A DNA stretch of 55,263 nucleotides from DATMQA01 sp035566895. Its GTDB lineage: Bacteria; Verrucomicrobiota; Verrucomicrobiia; Limisphaerales; UBA8199. The stretch spans positions 1 to 55,263 of the forward strand of contig DATMQA010000142.1 of NCBI GenBank assembly GCA_035566895.1. The letters run 5' to 3'. Both the position numbers and the translations under genes were made by a program. The notes under the pieces were generated by a model. The model made no database searches. It was not told the origin of the DNA and saw nothing but the letters and a program-made list of their open reading frames with translations. Shown here in pieces: positions 23,299 to 32,678 of the stretch (its first letter is position 1; every line of letters begins with the position of its first letter).

Positions 23299-23726
23299 AC
23301 CGCTGAGAAAAGCATAAAACCGGCCCTTAGCGGGTGAAGTCCGTAGAATCCCGACAAGTACGGGGTTCCAGACCGGGTTACTACGGGTTCTGAGGCCAAC
23401 TTTCGACCGAGCGGTTGCAGTAATGAGAGAAACCTGCCGCCGCGTGAGTGCGGGTCGCCATTCCGTGCTCACCCCGCCGAACTTCTCATAAGTTGTTATA
23501 AATGCAGGACATCCGAGTCATTTTGTCTCGTTATCCTCGCCTGGCACGACCAAAGCCTCTCCGCAGCCGATTCGCAAATCTGCTACAAGAGGAGATGAGG
23601 TGCGATGGCGTAAGGAAGGCATGGAGCGCGTCAGTCAGCGTTCCCGCACAGTAAACACCACCTCATTCAATGCTTCGGTTCTCCAACACGCCGGTGCTCC
23701 ACTTGCCGGCTTTACTTGCGCTGCGG
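23299..23726. other. Intergenic region, no gene supported
   Basis: About 430 bp between the GmhB-like gene, whose promoter it should hold, and the 3' end of the laminin-G-like gene. I scanned for tRNA cloverleafs and small frames and found none that convince. Several GGGTT and CGGGTT words around 23355-23395 give mild repetition only. Confidence 0.5.
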
Positions 23727-24779
23727 CTACTCGATGAGATCCTGGAGCGATTGCACGCGCGCCTGCATTTCCTTCACAATCGGCGCGGCTCGTACGATGG
23801 CATTTTCCTCGGTCTGTCCGGCAAAGGATTTCATTACTACGCGGGCGGCGGCAATCGCGTCGCCGTTGCGGTCCCGCAACGGCATGATGACCGAGACCGA
23901 ATCCTTATCCTTGCCGAAGTAGGTCTCGCCGCGGCCGATGACCTCGCGCTCGGTTTTTGCGCCCGGCTGGCCGATTTCCTTCTCGTCTTTGCTGGCAATC
24001 AGCCGCGTCGTCTTGACGTCGCTGCCTGGCACATAGACCTTCAAACCGAGCAGCCGCGGGTACTTCTTCGCCATCTCCCGCACCAGGGCCTGGGCCGGGA
24101 GCTCGCGACGCGGATAAACGATTTTAGTATCTGCGAAATAGCTGACGGAATCGGATTTGGTCCAGAATCCAATTTTGCCGCTGTTGAAAGAGGTGTCGAT
24201 CAGCGGCGGGATCACTTCTTTGCCGTCGAGCTGGCACCGGATTTGATTGCCTTTGCATTCCACCATGAGGTCGTGCCAAATGCCGCTGGGGATTGGGACC
24301 TCCGGCCCGATAAGATTCCCGCGTTGTCCGTTGACGACTTTGTAGAAGCGGAAAGTGTTGCCGAGGGAACTGGCCCGGACCACGTAGTAGTTGGTCTCGT
24401 TTTGAACCCGAAAGGCAATGCCGGCCATCTGTTCAACGGTTCCGCGGACGGTCTTAAAGCGCGTCGTCAGGGTGAAATCGCTGAAGGTTTCCTCCTGATA
24501 AATCAGCAGTGGGAAATGCTCATCGGCGGGGTCCTGTGCCGTTTGGGCCAGCACGGCCCGTTTGGTGACCGTCGGCGCCTGGGGTGTCAAAGGCGCCAGC
24601 AACGGCGGCACATCGTCCAGGATGATTTTCCAATCGCCTGGTTTTCCCGCGCCCGTCACGGCATTGCGAAACCCGGGCGGCGGCTGGTCCAGGTTCATGT
24701 CGCCAAACTCGAACTTGCGTTCGGCTGCGTCCAATGAGAAGGCCAATAGAACCAAAGCCAAAGACAAACGACTTTGCAT
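23727..24779 (-). CDS. Secreted laminin-G/DUF1080-like protein
   Basis: Exported protein of about 350 residues from the ATG at 24779, with signal peptide QSRLSLALVLLAFSLDAAE. A concanavalin/laminin-G-like beta-sandwich covers about residues 30-215 (FSDFTLTTRFKTVRGTVEQM, AGIAFRVQNETNYYVVRASS, WHDLMVECKGNQIRCQLDGK, GKIGFWTKSDS). The C-terminal ~130 residues (REMAKKYPRLLGLKVYVPGS, then VSVIMPLRDRNGDAIAAARV) resemble a small ligand-binding fold, perhaps Cache-like, and end in a helix. The function is unknown; carbohydrate binding is the usual suggestion for the first domain. The giant repeat protein gene lies 96 bp upstream on the same strand. Confidence 0.65.
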   Translation of the reverse strand: MQSRLSLALVLLAFSLDAAERKFEFGDMNLDQPPPGFRNAVTGAGKPGDWKIILDDVPPLLAPLTPQAPTVTKRAVLAQTAQDPADEHFPLLIYQEETFSDFTLTTRFKTVRGTVEQMAGIAFRVQNETNYYVVRASSLGNTFRFYKVVNGQRGNLIGPEVPIPSGIWHDLMVECKGNQIRCQLDGKEVIPPLIDTSFNSGKIGFWTKSDSVSYFADTKIVYPRRELPAQALVREMAKKYPRLLGLKVYVPGSDVKTTRLIASKDEKEIGQPGAKTEREVIGRGETYFGKDKDSVSVIMPLRDRNGDAIAAARVVMKSFAGQTEENAIVRAAPIVKEMQARVQSLQDLIE

Positions 24780-24875
24780 TGGCCAACAGACTAACAGAAG
24801 GCAGCCGCAGGACAAGTCCCGCGAGTCTATCTCTCTTCGTCCCAAGCGGGGTAAGGGGACTCGCGGCGGCTTGGC

Positions 24876-27800
24876 TTACGGCGCCTGGATCGTGTAGAAC
24901 GCCGCGGGCAGAACCGGCACGTGGGGGGTGCCGGTGAAGCTGAAGTTGCCGCTGCCATCGAAGGAGTTGGTGGCGATGCGGGTCCAGGTGGGCAGCGGTT
25001 GCGCGACGTTGGTCGCCTCGAGCACGTAATAGGTAGCCCCGGCGAGACCGCCCGAGCCGCTGATGGTGACGGTATTTCCCGTGACGTTGTTCGAGGTGAT
25101 TTGCGGCGGGGCACTGGTTCCGCTGATGCTGATGGTCCCGGAGGTGATCAGGCCGCTGGTGACCCAGCTTAAGCCGGGCCATAGCGGCGGCAGTTGGGTT
25201 GTAGCAAAAGAGCCCCCGTAGGTGCCGGTGCCGGAACTGAACAGTTTGAAGATTTGTCCGGTGCGCAAACGACCGGCGAGGTTGGTAACCGAGAGGGTGC
25301 CGCCGTAGGTGATGTTGTTGGCCTTTAGGACATCGTTGGTGGTCGTGGTCGCGTTGAGATCCATCGCATTGGTGCCCAGCAAAACGAGGTTGCTGTTGAT
25401 GGTGAGGGTGCCGATGACGCTGAGGCCACCGGCGGCGATGGTGCCGCCGACGCTGACGGTGACGTTGCTGCCACAGGAGCCAGTGCCCGCCAGGGTGCCG
25501 TTGGTAGCGACGGTCACCGCGCTAAGGCCCACCGAGCCGCTGACAAAGAGGGTGCCGTTGGAGACGAGGGTGGGGCCAGTGTAGGTATTCGCAGCTCCCA
25601 GGGTCAGAGTGCCGGCGCCCAGCTTGACCAGGCCGCCATCGAGAACAGCGCCCAGGGTGCTGTCGTGTTTCATTGGCTCGAGGATGGAGATGGCATTGCT
25701 GCTGGTATCGATGATGGCGCCGCCGGATTTGACCGTGGTGGTGATGGGAATGGCGGGAGCGGAGGCGTTGCCCTGGAAGAAGGTGCCCGAGCTGGCGCCG
25801 GCCTTGAGGGTGCCGCCGTTAAAATTGAAGGCGCCGGAGACGCCGTTTTGACCGGCTTGCGAGTTGGCGGTGGCAGCGCCGACCCGGCTGCAGGTGAGGA
25901 CGCCACCGTTGAGGTTGACGACGCCGACGCTGCCGAAGGTATTGCCGGCGGCATTGCGCGAGACGTCGAGGACGCCGCAGTTGAGGGCGCCGCCAAGCAT
26001 GTTGAGGGTGCCGTTACCACGGCTGGCTACATAGAACTGAGCAGTGGCGTTGGTGGCGGCGCCGACATTCACCGTGCCTCCGAGGAGGTTAAAGGTGGAG
26101 GACTCGCCCAGGTTGGAGCCATTGGCGCCCTGGAATTGATCGCCGAGGTTAAAGATGCCGCCGACCACGTTGACAACTCCGGTGGAGTTGAGAACGGTGG
26201 CGGTATTCAGGCGGGCGAAGGTGGTAAAGGTGCCGTTGCTGATGTTGAGGGTGCCGATAGCGCCGGTGACATTTCCGACGCGGTTGTCCTGGGGTGTGCC
26301 CCTGGCAGTGATGGAGGTCAGGTTGGGTGCGCTGGCGCCCGCCCCAAAGTTGAACGTGCCGGCCAGAATGTCAAAAGCCCAGGGCACCACGATGGGGGTA
26401 GAGGAGGCATTATCCATCAAAGTCCAATTGGCATTGCTGGTGGTCATGCTGATGGTGTTGGTGCCGTTGGGGTCGGTGCTGTTGAGCAGGTTGGTGAGGA
26501 TGCCAGTGCCGGCGAGGCTGAGGGTGTTAAAGGTCGTGGCAGTGTTGGTCACGCCGCCGCCGATAATCAGGGGTTTGGTGGCGCCTCCGCTCAGGGTGCG
26601 AACAGCCGTGCCGTCTAGAATCAAACCGAGGTCAATGGCTTGGGCATTGGTGGAATTGTTGGCGATATTCCCGCCCACGGTGATCGGGTTGCCGTTAAGA
26701 ACGAACAGGCCCGCATTGGGGGTGAATTGGATTTCGCCATAAACCGTCGCTGCGGTGGTGTCATTGGTGTTATTGACGCGGTTAATGCCGTCAAAAACCA
26801 AAGGACCGCTGGCAGCGATGGTGACGCCGCCCCAATTGGCGGCGTCGCTCCAGTTGCTGTCAGAGGCGCTGCCACCGTTCCAGACGGGTGGGCCCCCGCT
26901 GGCCACCATGTTGACCTGGCCGGGGGTGTTGGTGTTGAAGGTAAAAGTGTAACCGAGCACCCCAGGTATATTAAGGTCCGAGTTCCAGATCAAATTGCCC
27001 GTATAATTGAAGAGGCGATAAGGAACACCCGGCTGCAGGATGGAGAGAGGGTTAATGTTGATGGTGTTGCCGTTGACGGTCAGGTCGCCGTTGACGACGA
27101 TAAGATCGTTGGTGCCGCCGCCGGGCGTATTGGCGAAAGCCAGGTCAAAACCGAGAGTAGCGCCGAGTTCGAGGATGTTGGTGCCGACGGTGAGTGTGCC
27201 GACGGAATTGGAACCGCCGGGGAAGATCGTGCCTGAGGCGTCGAACACACCGAGGTTGGTACCTGTGCCTGTCACGGTGGCCAGAACGGTGTTGGTCAAG
27301 GGTCCGCCCAGGATACCGTTGAGATTGAAGGCCCCGGCGCTAACGGTCACGGCGCCAAGCAGGGTGGAACCGTTGCCGTTGTACGTGAGGGGCAAAAGAC
27401 CTATCTTGGTGAGGGTGCCCGAACCGCTGAGGGGGCCATTGAGGGTGAGCGAGGTGCCGTTGACGGCGGCGATTACGCTACCGTTCAAGACCATGGGACC
27501 AATAACAGTGTTGGCGCCGGAACCGTTGAAGAGCGTATTGGCAGCGCCATCGCCATTAAGCACGAACTGCTTATTGAACAAGTTGGTGGCATTCCAGAGC
27601 TCGAGTGTAGCACCCAGTGAGACTGTGAGGGTCTTGGTCGGGTCGCCGAGACCGGTGGTATTGCTTTCGAAACTGAGGGTGCCGGAGGTGATGTTGATGT
27701 TGGCCAGTTTCGGATCAATGGTGACATTGGCGATAGCGATGAAGTTTGCTCCGATTTTGGTGAGGTTGTAGGCATTACCACCCGTGCTGAGACTGCACAG

Positions 27801-30800
27801 GGCGGGATCGGTCAGGCCGCTCGTGGTGGAGCGGATGTCCCACCGGCCAGAGCCGCCGAAGGTGGTGTCCGCGGTCATCGTGACACGATTGAGGGCGGCC
27901 AGTGCGGCAGTGGCGGCGGTGCTATTGATGATTGCGCCATTGCCGCCCACACCGATGCCGGAGACGGTGACCGGTTCGGCGCCGAGGCTGCTGTTATCGA
28001 CATCGAGGGTAGCGCCGCTGGCGATCGTGGTGCCGCCATTGGTAGTGCCCAGGGCGGAGTTATTGGCCGTTTGCAAGGTGCCCTGGGCGACGGTCACGAC
28101 CCCGGTAAAGGTGTTGGCCCCGCCGAGAGTGAGGGTGCCACCCGCACCATTTTGTGTCAGCGAGCCGGTTCCCGAGATGAGATTGCCGATGGTGACCGCG
28201 TCCGTCCGCGCGAAGACCAGGGCACCATTGTCGCTAACCGAACCGCTGGCAGGGAGATTGCCGTTGGCGTCACTGTTGCCGATTTGGAGGGTGCCGCCGC
28301 TGATGGTGACGCCACCGCTGAAATCATTCACACCGCTGTTGTCGAGCGTCAGCCTGGCCGAGCCCTGTTTGACGAGGGAGCCTGCGCCGGTAATGAAGAA
28401 ACCGGCGAGGGTGTCGTTGATCGTGTAGTTCAGGACGTTATTGGTGATGGTGATGCCCGCGGGGGTGACGGTTTGCTGAAGAGTGACGATGCTGTTGCTG
28501 GCCGAATCGTCAAGGAAAACAAACCCGCCGTCGGCGTAAGTGGTAGGGGTGCCGCTGAAGAGTTTCCAGTTGGGCGTAGTGGTGTCCCAGGCGGAGTTAT
28601 TGACGCCACCGCTGAAACCGGACCATCGGATTTGGAGAGGGCCGCTGGTGAGGTAGAGGTCCACGGAGTTATTGGCGACGTTGTTGGAGAGAAAGCCAAC
28701 GAACGGCGTGCCGGGGGTGGGAGGCAGAGAGCCGCTGAGCCCAAAATTCAACGTGCCGAAGACGTTGGTGCCTTTGAGAACGGCGAACTGAGCCGGATAA
28801 GCCGAGATGCCCCCGATCTCGGTAATCTTAAGAAAATTGGTGGCGCCCAGCGAGAAGAAGTTGGTGGCGGCCAGGGTGGGGGCATTAGGCGAGGCCGGAA
28901 GGATGATAGTGCCATTACTGCACGTGAGGGACTGGCCGACGGCAAACGTGGAAGGAGTGATGGCGGAGACGTCCAGGGTGGCATTGCTGTTGACGGTGAT
29001 TTGAGGCGTAGCGGTGGACCAGGCGCCCGCACCAAAGACCAATGAGCCGCCATTGACAATGGTACTGCCCTTGTAAGTGTCGACGCCAGTGAAAGTCTGG
29101 GTGCCCGTACCGATCTTGACGATGGAAAGGACATTGGGGGCAGTGCCGTCCTGGATATTGCCCAGAAAAGTCGCCGTAGCATTGTTGTTGCCGATGGTGA
29201 GGACTGACGGAGCACTGCCGAAGTTGGCCACCTGGACGTTGGCGTTGGTCGTGGCGGTTCCACTGACCAGTCCGTTGATCGTCTCGTTGTGTCCGTTCAG
29301 ATCGAGCCGAGCCACGTCGGTTGCGTTAATGGTCAGGTTGCCGCGGCCAGGGCCATCGGGAATCTGCTCGTTGGCGCCAAGTTTGATGAAGACCCCGCGG
29401 GCGCCAACAAGGGCACTGATGACGGTGCCGCCGGGCCAGTCGTTGGGAGTGCCGGTGTTATTGGTCAGCAACAAGGTGGAGTTTGCGGTGGCAAAGGTGA
29501 TGAACTCGAGTTGGCCGTCGCCGGTGATGGGACCGGAGATCAGGGGCGGGCTGGTGCTCGAGGTTGAGATGCGGGCGTTGCCATGGAAGGTGACTTTGTT
29601 GGTGATGTTAGCGGTGGAGTTCAACCGGATGGCGCCGGGAGCGCCGTTGATGCCGCCGTTGGCTTCAGTGGTCCCAACGCCGGTAATGTCGAACCTGTTG
29701 GGGAAGATGCCGCCCGCGTTCAAAAACGCTTCTCCGCCCGGATAGATCGTGACCACGTTGGTGCCGAAGGCTTGAATATTGCCGGCCTGAACACGGCCCT
29801 GATTGATGAAGGTGCCGCCCGAATAGGTATTGGCGCTTCCGATGGCCACATAGCCCATGACGTTGACGCTGACCGCGTTTGCCGGGCCATCATTGGTAAT
29901 GACGGAGTTGACGGTGAGATTGTTTGCGGTGGCAGCGAACGGAGCGTCCGAAAGGGTGATTTCGCCGCCGCCGTTGGCCGTGAGCAAGCCACCGGTGACC
30001 GTGAAACCGCCGGTCGCCGCGCCGTTGCGGTAGAGGCCGCCCCTGGAACCAAGCTTCATCGTACCGGTAATCGTGAGGGTCCGGGCGACGCCTTGCTGAG
30101 TGAGCAGGGAGTTAATAGCGATGCCGCTGGCTGAGTTGGTAATATTAGCACTATCACCAATATACCTGACATTGCTGGCGGGATTGTTGAGAATTCCCCC
30201 GAAGCCGAGGTCGGTATAGGCGGTGTAAACGACAACGTTGCCGCTGCCGTCCAGCGCCGCCCAGTCGTTGGCGAGGGTGGCCCAGCCACCGAGGATGCCG
30301 TTGGCGTTGGCCAGGCCGGAGCCGGTGAAATTGACGGCGTTGCCGTTGGGAGCGAAGACCACGGTTCCACCCGTGTTGCGGGTGAACGCGCCGCTAAGAT
30401 TCAATTGGCCGGCACCCAGATCGGTTTCAATATTGTGTTTTCCAGCCGAGAGCGTGAGGGGCAGGTTCACTGTCTCTGCGTTGGGCGAGGAATTGGTAAT
30501 GCCGCCGCCGCTGGCAAGGCCGGCGCCAATGTCGCTGCCGTTGGTCAGGACCAGAGCGGCGCCGCCGAGAGTGAAAATGCCCGCGCCGCTATTAAAGTTG
30601 ATGTTGTTGAAGATGGTGCCGGCCGGGAAGTCGTTATTCGGTGTCAACCGGGTGCTGCCGTCAAAGAAGAGTTGGTCGGCGGGGGAAGGGGCAACGCCGC
30701 CCCAGTTATTGGCATCAGTCCAATTGTCACTGGCGCCGCCGCCGGTCCAGGTATCACTGGCGGCATGGGCCGGATTGGGTGCGCCGCAGAGGACAAGCAG

Positions 30801-30875
30801 AGCGACAATTTGAAGGGTGGAAACGCCGGCGGTCAGACCCGCCAGGATTCGGTTTGGGGTGAGCTTGGTGTTCAT
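24876..30875 (-). CDS. Giant secreted autotransporter-associated beta-strand repeat protein
   Basis: Exported protein of 1999 residues. A long N-terminal signal (about residues 1-39, QIVALLVLCGAPNPAHAAS) leads to a passenger-like body that starts SDTWTGGGASDNWTDANNWG. It contains many beta-helix repeats of the autotransporter-associated type, for example LTLDNSGVNDFSGGVTISGG (about residue 840), LTLGGANTFTGVVTVAQGTL (about 910) and LTLGAANTYTGPTLVSNGTL (about 1750). A second head module (VWNGGSASDSNWSDAANWGG) begins near residue 1330, so the protein looks like two fused passenger units. The C-terminus is a beta module ending FYTIQAP, and there is no outer-membrane barrel. Surface adhesin or matrix protein is likely. 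Very low Cys and high Gly/Asn/Thr are typical. Confidence 0.9.
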   Translation of the reverse strand: MNTKLTPNRILAGLTAGVSTLQIVALLVLCGAPNPAHAASDTWTGGGASDNWTDANNWGGVAPSPADQLFFDGSTRLTPNNDFPAGTIFNNINFNSGAGIFTLGGAALVLTNGSDIGAGLASGGGITNSSPNAETVNLPLTLSAGKHNIETDLGAGQLNLSGAFTRNTGGTVVFAPNGNAVNFTGSGLANANGILGGWATLANDWAALDGSGNVVVYTAYTDLGFGGILNNPASNVRYIGDSANITNSASGIAINSLLTQQGVARTLTITGTMKLGSRGGLYRNGAATGGFTVTGGLLTANGGGEITLSDAPFAATANNLTVNSVITNDGPANAVSVNVMGYVAIGSANTYSGGTFINQGRVQAGNIQAFGTNVVTIYPGGEAFLNAGGIFPNRFDITGVGTTEANGGINGAPGAIRLNSTANITNKVTFHGNARISTSSTSPPLISGPITGDGQLEFITFATANSTLLLTNNTGTPNDWPGGTVISALVGARGVFIKLGANEQIPDGPGRGNLTINATDVARLDLNGHNETINGLVSGTATTNANVQVANFGSAPSVLTIGNNNATATFLGNIQDGTAPNVLSIVKIGTGTQTFTGVDTYKGSTIVNGGSLVFGAGAWSTATPQITVNSNATLDVSAITPSTFAVGQSLTCSNGTIILPASPNAPTLAATNFFSLGATNFLKITEIGGISAYPAQFAVLKGTNVFGTLNFGLSGSLPPTPGTPFVGFLSNNVANNSVDLYLTSGPLQIRWSGFSGGVNNSAWDTTTPNWKLFSGTPTTYADGGFVFLDDSASNSIVTLQQTVTPAGITITNNVLNYTINDTLAGFFITGAGSLVKQGSARLTLDNSGVNDFSGGVTISGGTLQIGNSDANGNLPASGSVSDNGALVFARTDAVTIGNLISGTGSLTQNGAGGTLTLGGANTFTGVVTVAQGTLQTANNSALGTTNGGTTIASGATLDVDNSSLGAEPVTVSGIGVGGNGAIINSTAATAALAALNRVTMTADTTFGGSGRWDIRSTTSGLTDPALCSLSTGGNAYNLTKIGANFIAIANVTIDPKLANINITSGTLSFESNTTGLGDPTKTLTVSLGATLELWNATNLFNKQFVLNGDGAANTLFNGSGANTVIGPMVLNGSVIAAVNGTSLTLNGPLSGSGTLTKIGLLPLTYNGNGSTLLGAVTVSAGAFNLNGILGGPLTNTVLATVTGTGTNLGVFDASGTIFPGGSNSVGTLTVGTNILELGATLGFDLAFANTPGGGTNDLIVVNGDLTVNGNTININPLSILQPGVPYRLFNYTGNLIWNSDLNIPGVLGYTFTFNTNTPGQVNMVASGGPPVWNGGSASDSNWSDAANWGGVTIAASGPLVFDGINRVNNTNDTTAATVYGEIQFTPNAGLFVLNGNPITVGGNIANNSTNAQAIDLGLILDGTAVRTLSGGATKPLIIGGGVTNTATTFNTLSLAGTGILTNLLNSTDPNGTNTISMTTSNANWTLMDNASSTPIVVPWAFDILAGTFNFGAGASAPNLTSITARGTPQDNRVGNVTGAIGTLNISNGTFTTFARLNTATVLNSTGVVNVVGGIFNLGDQFQGANGSNLGESSTFNLLGGTVNVGAATNATAQFYVASRGNGTLNMLGGALNCGVLDVSRNAAGNTFGSVGVVNLNGGVLTCSRVGAATANSQAGQNGVSGAFNFNGGTLKAGASSGTFFQGNASAPAIPITTTVKSGGAIIDTSSNAISILEPMKHDSTLGAVLDGGLVKLGAGTLTLGAANTYTGPTLVSNGTLFVSGSVGLSAVTVATNGTLAGTGSCGSNVTVSVGGTIAAGGLSVIGTLTINSNLVLLGTNAMDLNATTTTNDVLKANNITYGGTLSVTNLAGRLRTGQIFKLFSSGTGTYGGSFATTQLPPLWPGLSWVTSGLITSGTISISGTSAPPQITSNNVTGNTVTISGSGGLAGATYYVLEATNVAQPLPTWTRIATNSFDGSGNFSFTGTPHVPVLPAAFYTIQAP

Positions 30876-31081
30876 GGGTTTATGGATGGGTTCGCTGGTT
30901 TAGTCCGGGGTCAACCGGCTTGGGGAGGCCGGGCAAGTCATTGGTAGCTAGAGTTCGGCATTAGCGGATTCGAGCCGACCGCGAGCGGCGAGTCGGTCCC
31001 GGGAAGGACAGCACACGCTAGCCGCGCGGTGGTCCTGGCAAAAAGAGAATGTGGCTCTCATAAGCGCTTGCGTGGTTTGGA

Positions 31082-31136
31082 CGATGGCAGGACAATATTG
31101 CCATCGGCTCCCAGAGACAATAGAACGTTTGTTCTA
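31082..31136. repeat. Two perfect palindromes between the nuclease and giant-protein genes
   Basis: First palindrome: CGATGGCA (31082-31089) and TGCCATCG (31099-31106), eight-base arms with a nine-base spacer. Second: TAGAAC (31121-31126) and GTTCTA (31131-31136), six-base arms with spacer GTTT. The second resembles a GAAC-N4-GTTC SOS-type operator. Both lie just past the nuclease stop at 31147 and about 205-260 bp upstream of the giant gene start. They could be operators for the latter or 3' structures of the former. Confidence 0.4.
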
Positions 31137-31146
31137 GTGGCCTGGT

Positions 31147-32523
31147 TCAGACTTCCAATGTCTGTCCCGGACCGGGTTGAAGGACTTTAATTTTTGGAAA
31201 GCGCGCGCGGATTTGTTGCTCGAACCAGTTGCGGGAGGCGTCTTCGCCATGGGTCAGCAAGACGGCGCGAGGTTCGACCCGGCCGACGAAGTCGAGCAGG
31301 TCCGCGCGATTGGCGTGAGCGGTGAGATCAAATTCCTCGATCTCGCAATGCTTGGTGACCTGGCCGCCGCCGGCGCTGAAGAGGAAGGTTTCGCCGTGTT
31401 TGGCAGCGCGGAGGCGGCCGCCCGGGGTGTCAGGGTCGGTGTAGCCGACAAAAAAAATGGCCTGGTGCTGATCGCCGATCATCCGCAAAGCCAGGTTATG
31501 CGCCGCGGTGTTTTCGCTCATCATGCCCGCGGTAATGACGAAGATGCGCCCGCCAGTGAGGCGCATCTTTTCAGATTGTCCTTGTTCGAGCACGACCAGG
31601 TTCAGGGCCTCGCGCAATTGGAGGTTGGGGTACTGGCGGTGAGTGCGGTGGGATTCCAGGTCATAGATTTCCGTAAAGACGCGGCCCAGGCCGCCGATGT
31701 AAATCGGCTGCGGCTTGAGCTTGCCTTCGCCCATCAAAAGGGCGAGCAAAGCCAGGATTTCCTGCGTGCGCCCCAGGGCGAAGGTCGGGATCAGGATTGA
31801 GCCTTTGCGGGCCAGCACACGCTGGATGGCCTGGGTGAGGCGTTCGATTTCGCCCGGGCGGGTGAAACCGGGCGCCAGGGCGCGGCTGCCGCGGGTGGTC
31901 TCCATCAGCAACACGTCGGCCTTGATGTCTTCAAACCGCGCGGCTCTAAGGATGGTCTGGTCGTGAAAGCAGACGTCGCCGGTGTAAAAGAGCCTTTCCT
32001 TTTGGCCGCGGACCATGATGCCGGCCGAGCCGAGGGCGTGGCCGGCATCGTAAAACTCCAGGGTGGGGGAGAGAAACCCGGCACGGGTTTTGTGAAAAGC
32101 AGCCCAATCGACTTCGCGGTTGTATTTGAATCCCTGGAAGAGAGGTCCGATGTCCTCCACCTCGTCATGGCTGAAGAGCGGATATTCCCTGATGCCGAGT
32201 TCATCCCGTTGCCGGGTCATAACGTTGACGGAGTTGTGCAGGACGCGTTCGGCCAGGAAATAGCTCAGCTCGGTCATCAGGACGTGGGCCTGGGGGAAGT
32301 GCCGCAGGGCAACGGGCAAGGAGCCGACATGATCGTGGTGGCAGTGGGAAATGGCAATGGCATCCAGCTCCTTGTCTTTGATGAGGTGATAAAGCGGCAG
32401 GCTTTCCCGGCCTTCGCGTTTGGGATGGATACCGGTGTCCATCAAAAGGCGGTGGTCCTCCATTTCGACAAACCAGGCGGAGGCGCCGATGTCTTTATCG
32501 GGATTTAAATTGGTGATACGCAT
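31147..32523 (-). CDS. MBL-fold beta-CASP nuclease
   Basis: Zinc-dependent nucleic-acid-processing enzyme of the metallo-beta-lactamase/beta-CASP superfamily, 458 residues, probably acting on RNA in the cytosol. Metal-binding motif II is SHCHHDHVGSLP. Motif I is the Asp in LMDTGIHP, motif III the His in YDAGHALGSAG, and motif IV the Asp in FYTGDVCFHD. The beta-CASP part includes ETTRGSRALAP, SILIPTFALGRTQEIL, MMSENTAAHN and the C-terminal LLTHGEDASRNW with the final His ligand. Length and order match CPSF-73/YSH1-like bacterial members. A single gene; the downstream strand carries two palindromes. Confidence 0.92.
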   Translation of the reverse strand: MRITNLNPDKDIGASAWFVEMEDHRLLMDTGIHPKREGRESLPLYHLIKDKELDAIAISHCHHDHVGSLPVALRHFPQAHVLMTELSYFLAERVLHNSVNVMTRQRDELGIREYPLFSHDEVEDIGPLFQGFKYNREVDWAAFHKTRAGFLSPTLEFYDAGHALGSAGIMVRGQKERLFYTGDVCFHDQTILRAARFEDIKADVLLMETTRGSRALAPGFTRPGEIERLTQAIQRVLARKGSILIPTFALGRTQEILALLALLMGEGKLKPQPIYIGGLGRVFTEIYDLESHRTHRQYPNLQLREALNLVVLEQGQSEKMRLTGGRIFVITAGMMSENTAAHNLALRMIGDQHQAIFFVGYTDPDTPGGRLRAAKHGETFLFSAGGGQVTKHCEIEEFDLTAHANRADLLDFVGRVEPRAVLLTHGEDASRNWFEQQIRARFPKIKVLQPGPGQTLEV

Positions 32524-32623
32524 GGGTCAAAACGGTAGCACGGAGCGCGGCGCTCCCCAGCCGTAGAGGCACGGCGATTCGCAGCCCTGGCAAGTTCGCA
32601 CGCTCGCCAGCCCGTGAAAGTGG

Positions 32624-32652
32624 TGCGGCTGGGGCCAGCCGCGCTCCGGCCC
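32624..32652. repeat. GC-rich direct repeat, copy 1
   Basis: A 29-bp sequence begins TGCGGCTGGGGCC and ends CGCTCCGGCCC, with a five-base AGCCG insertion between these two blocks. The same two blocks, without the insertion, recur at 33610-33633. The two copies flank the DUF4412-like gene on both sides in the same orientation. Confidence 0.5.
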
Positions 32653-32678
32653 AATTGCAGCCCGGCAGTTGGCAATCC

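Noticed and set aside
23340..23420. A tRNA-like segment with GGTTC words
   Set aside because: I could not form acceptor, D and anticodon stems with proper spacing.
23670..24737. A 355-codon + strand frame opposite the laminin-G-like gene
   Set aside because: The minus-strand protein has a signal peptide and laminin-G-like pattern; the + strand product has no family features.
25665..29045. Several open frames of 190-324 codons antisense to the giant repeat protein
   Set aside because: They are Gly/Ala/Val/Glu-rich mirrors of a repetitive coding strand, with no starts supported by ribosome-binding sites and no known domains.
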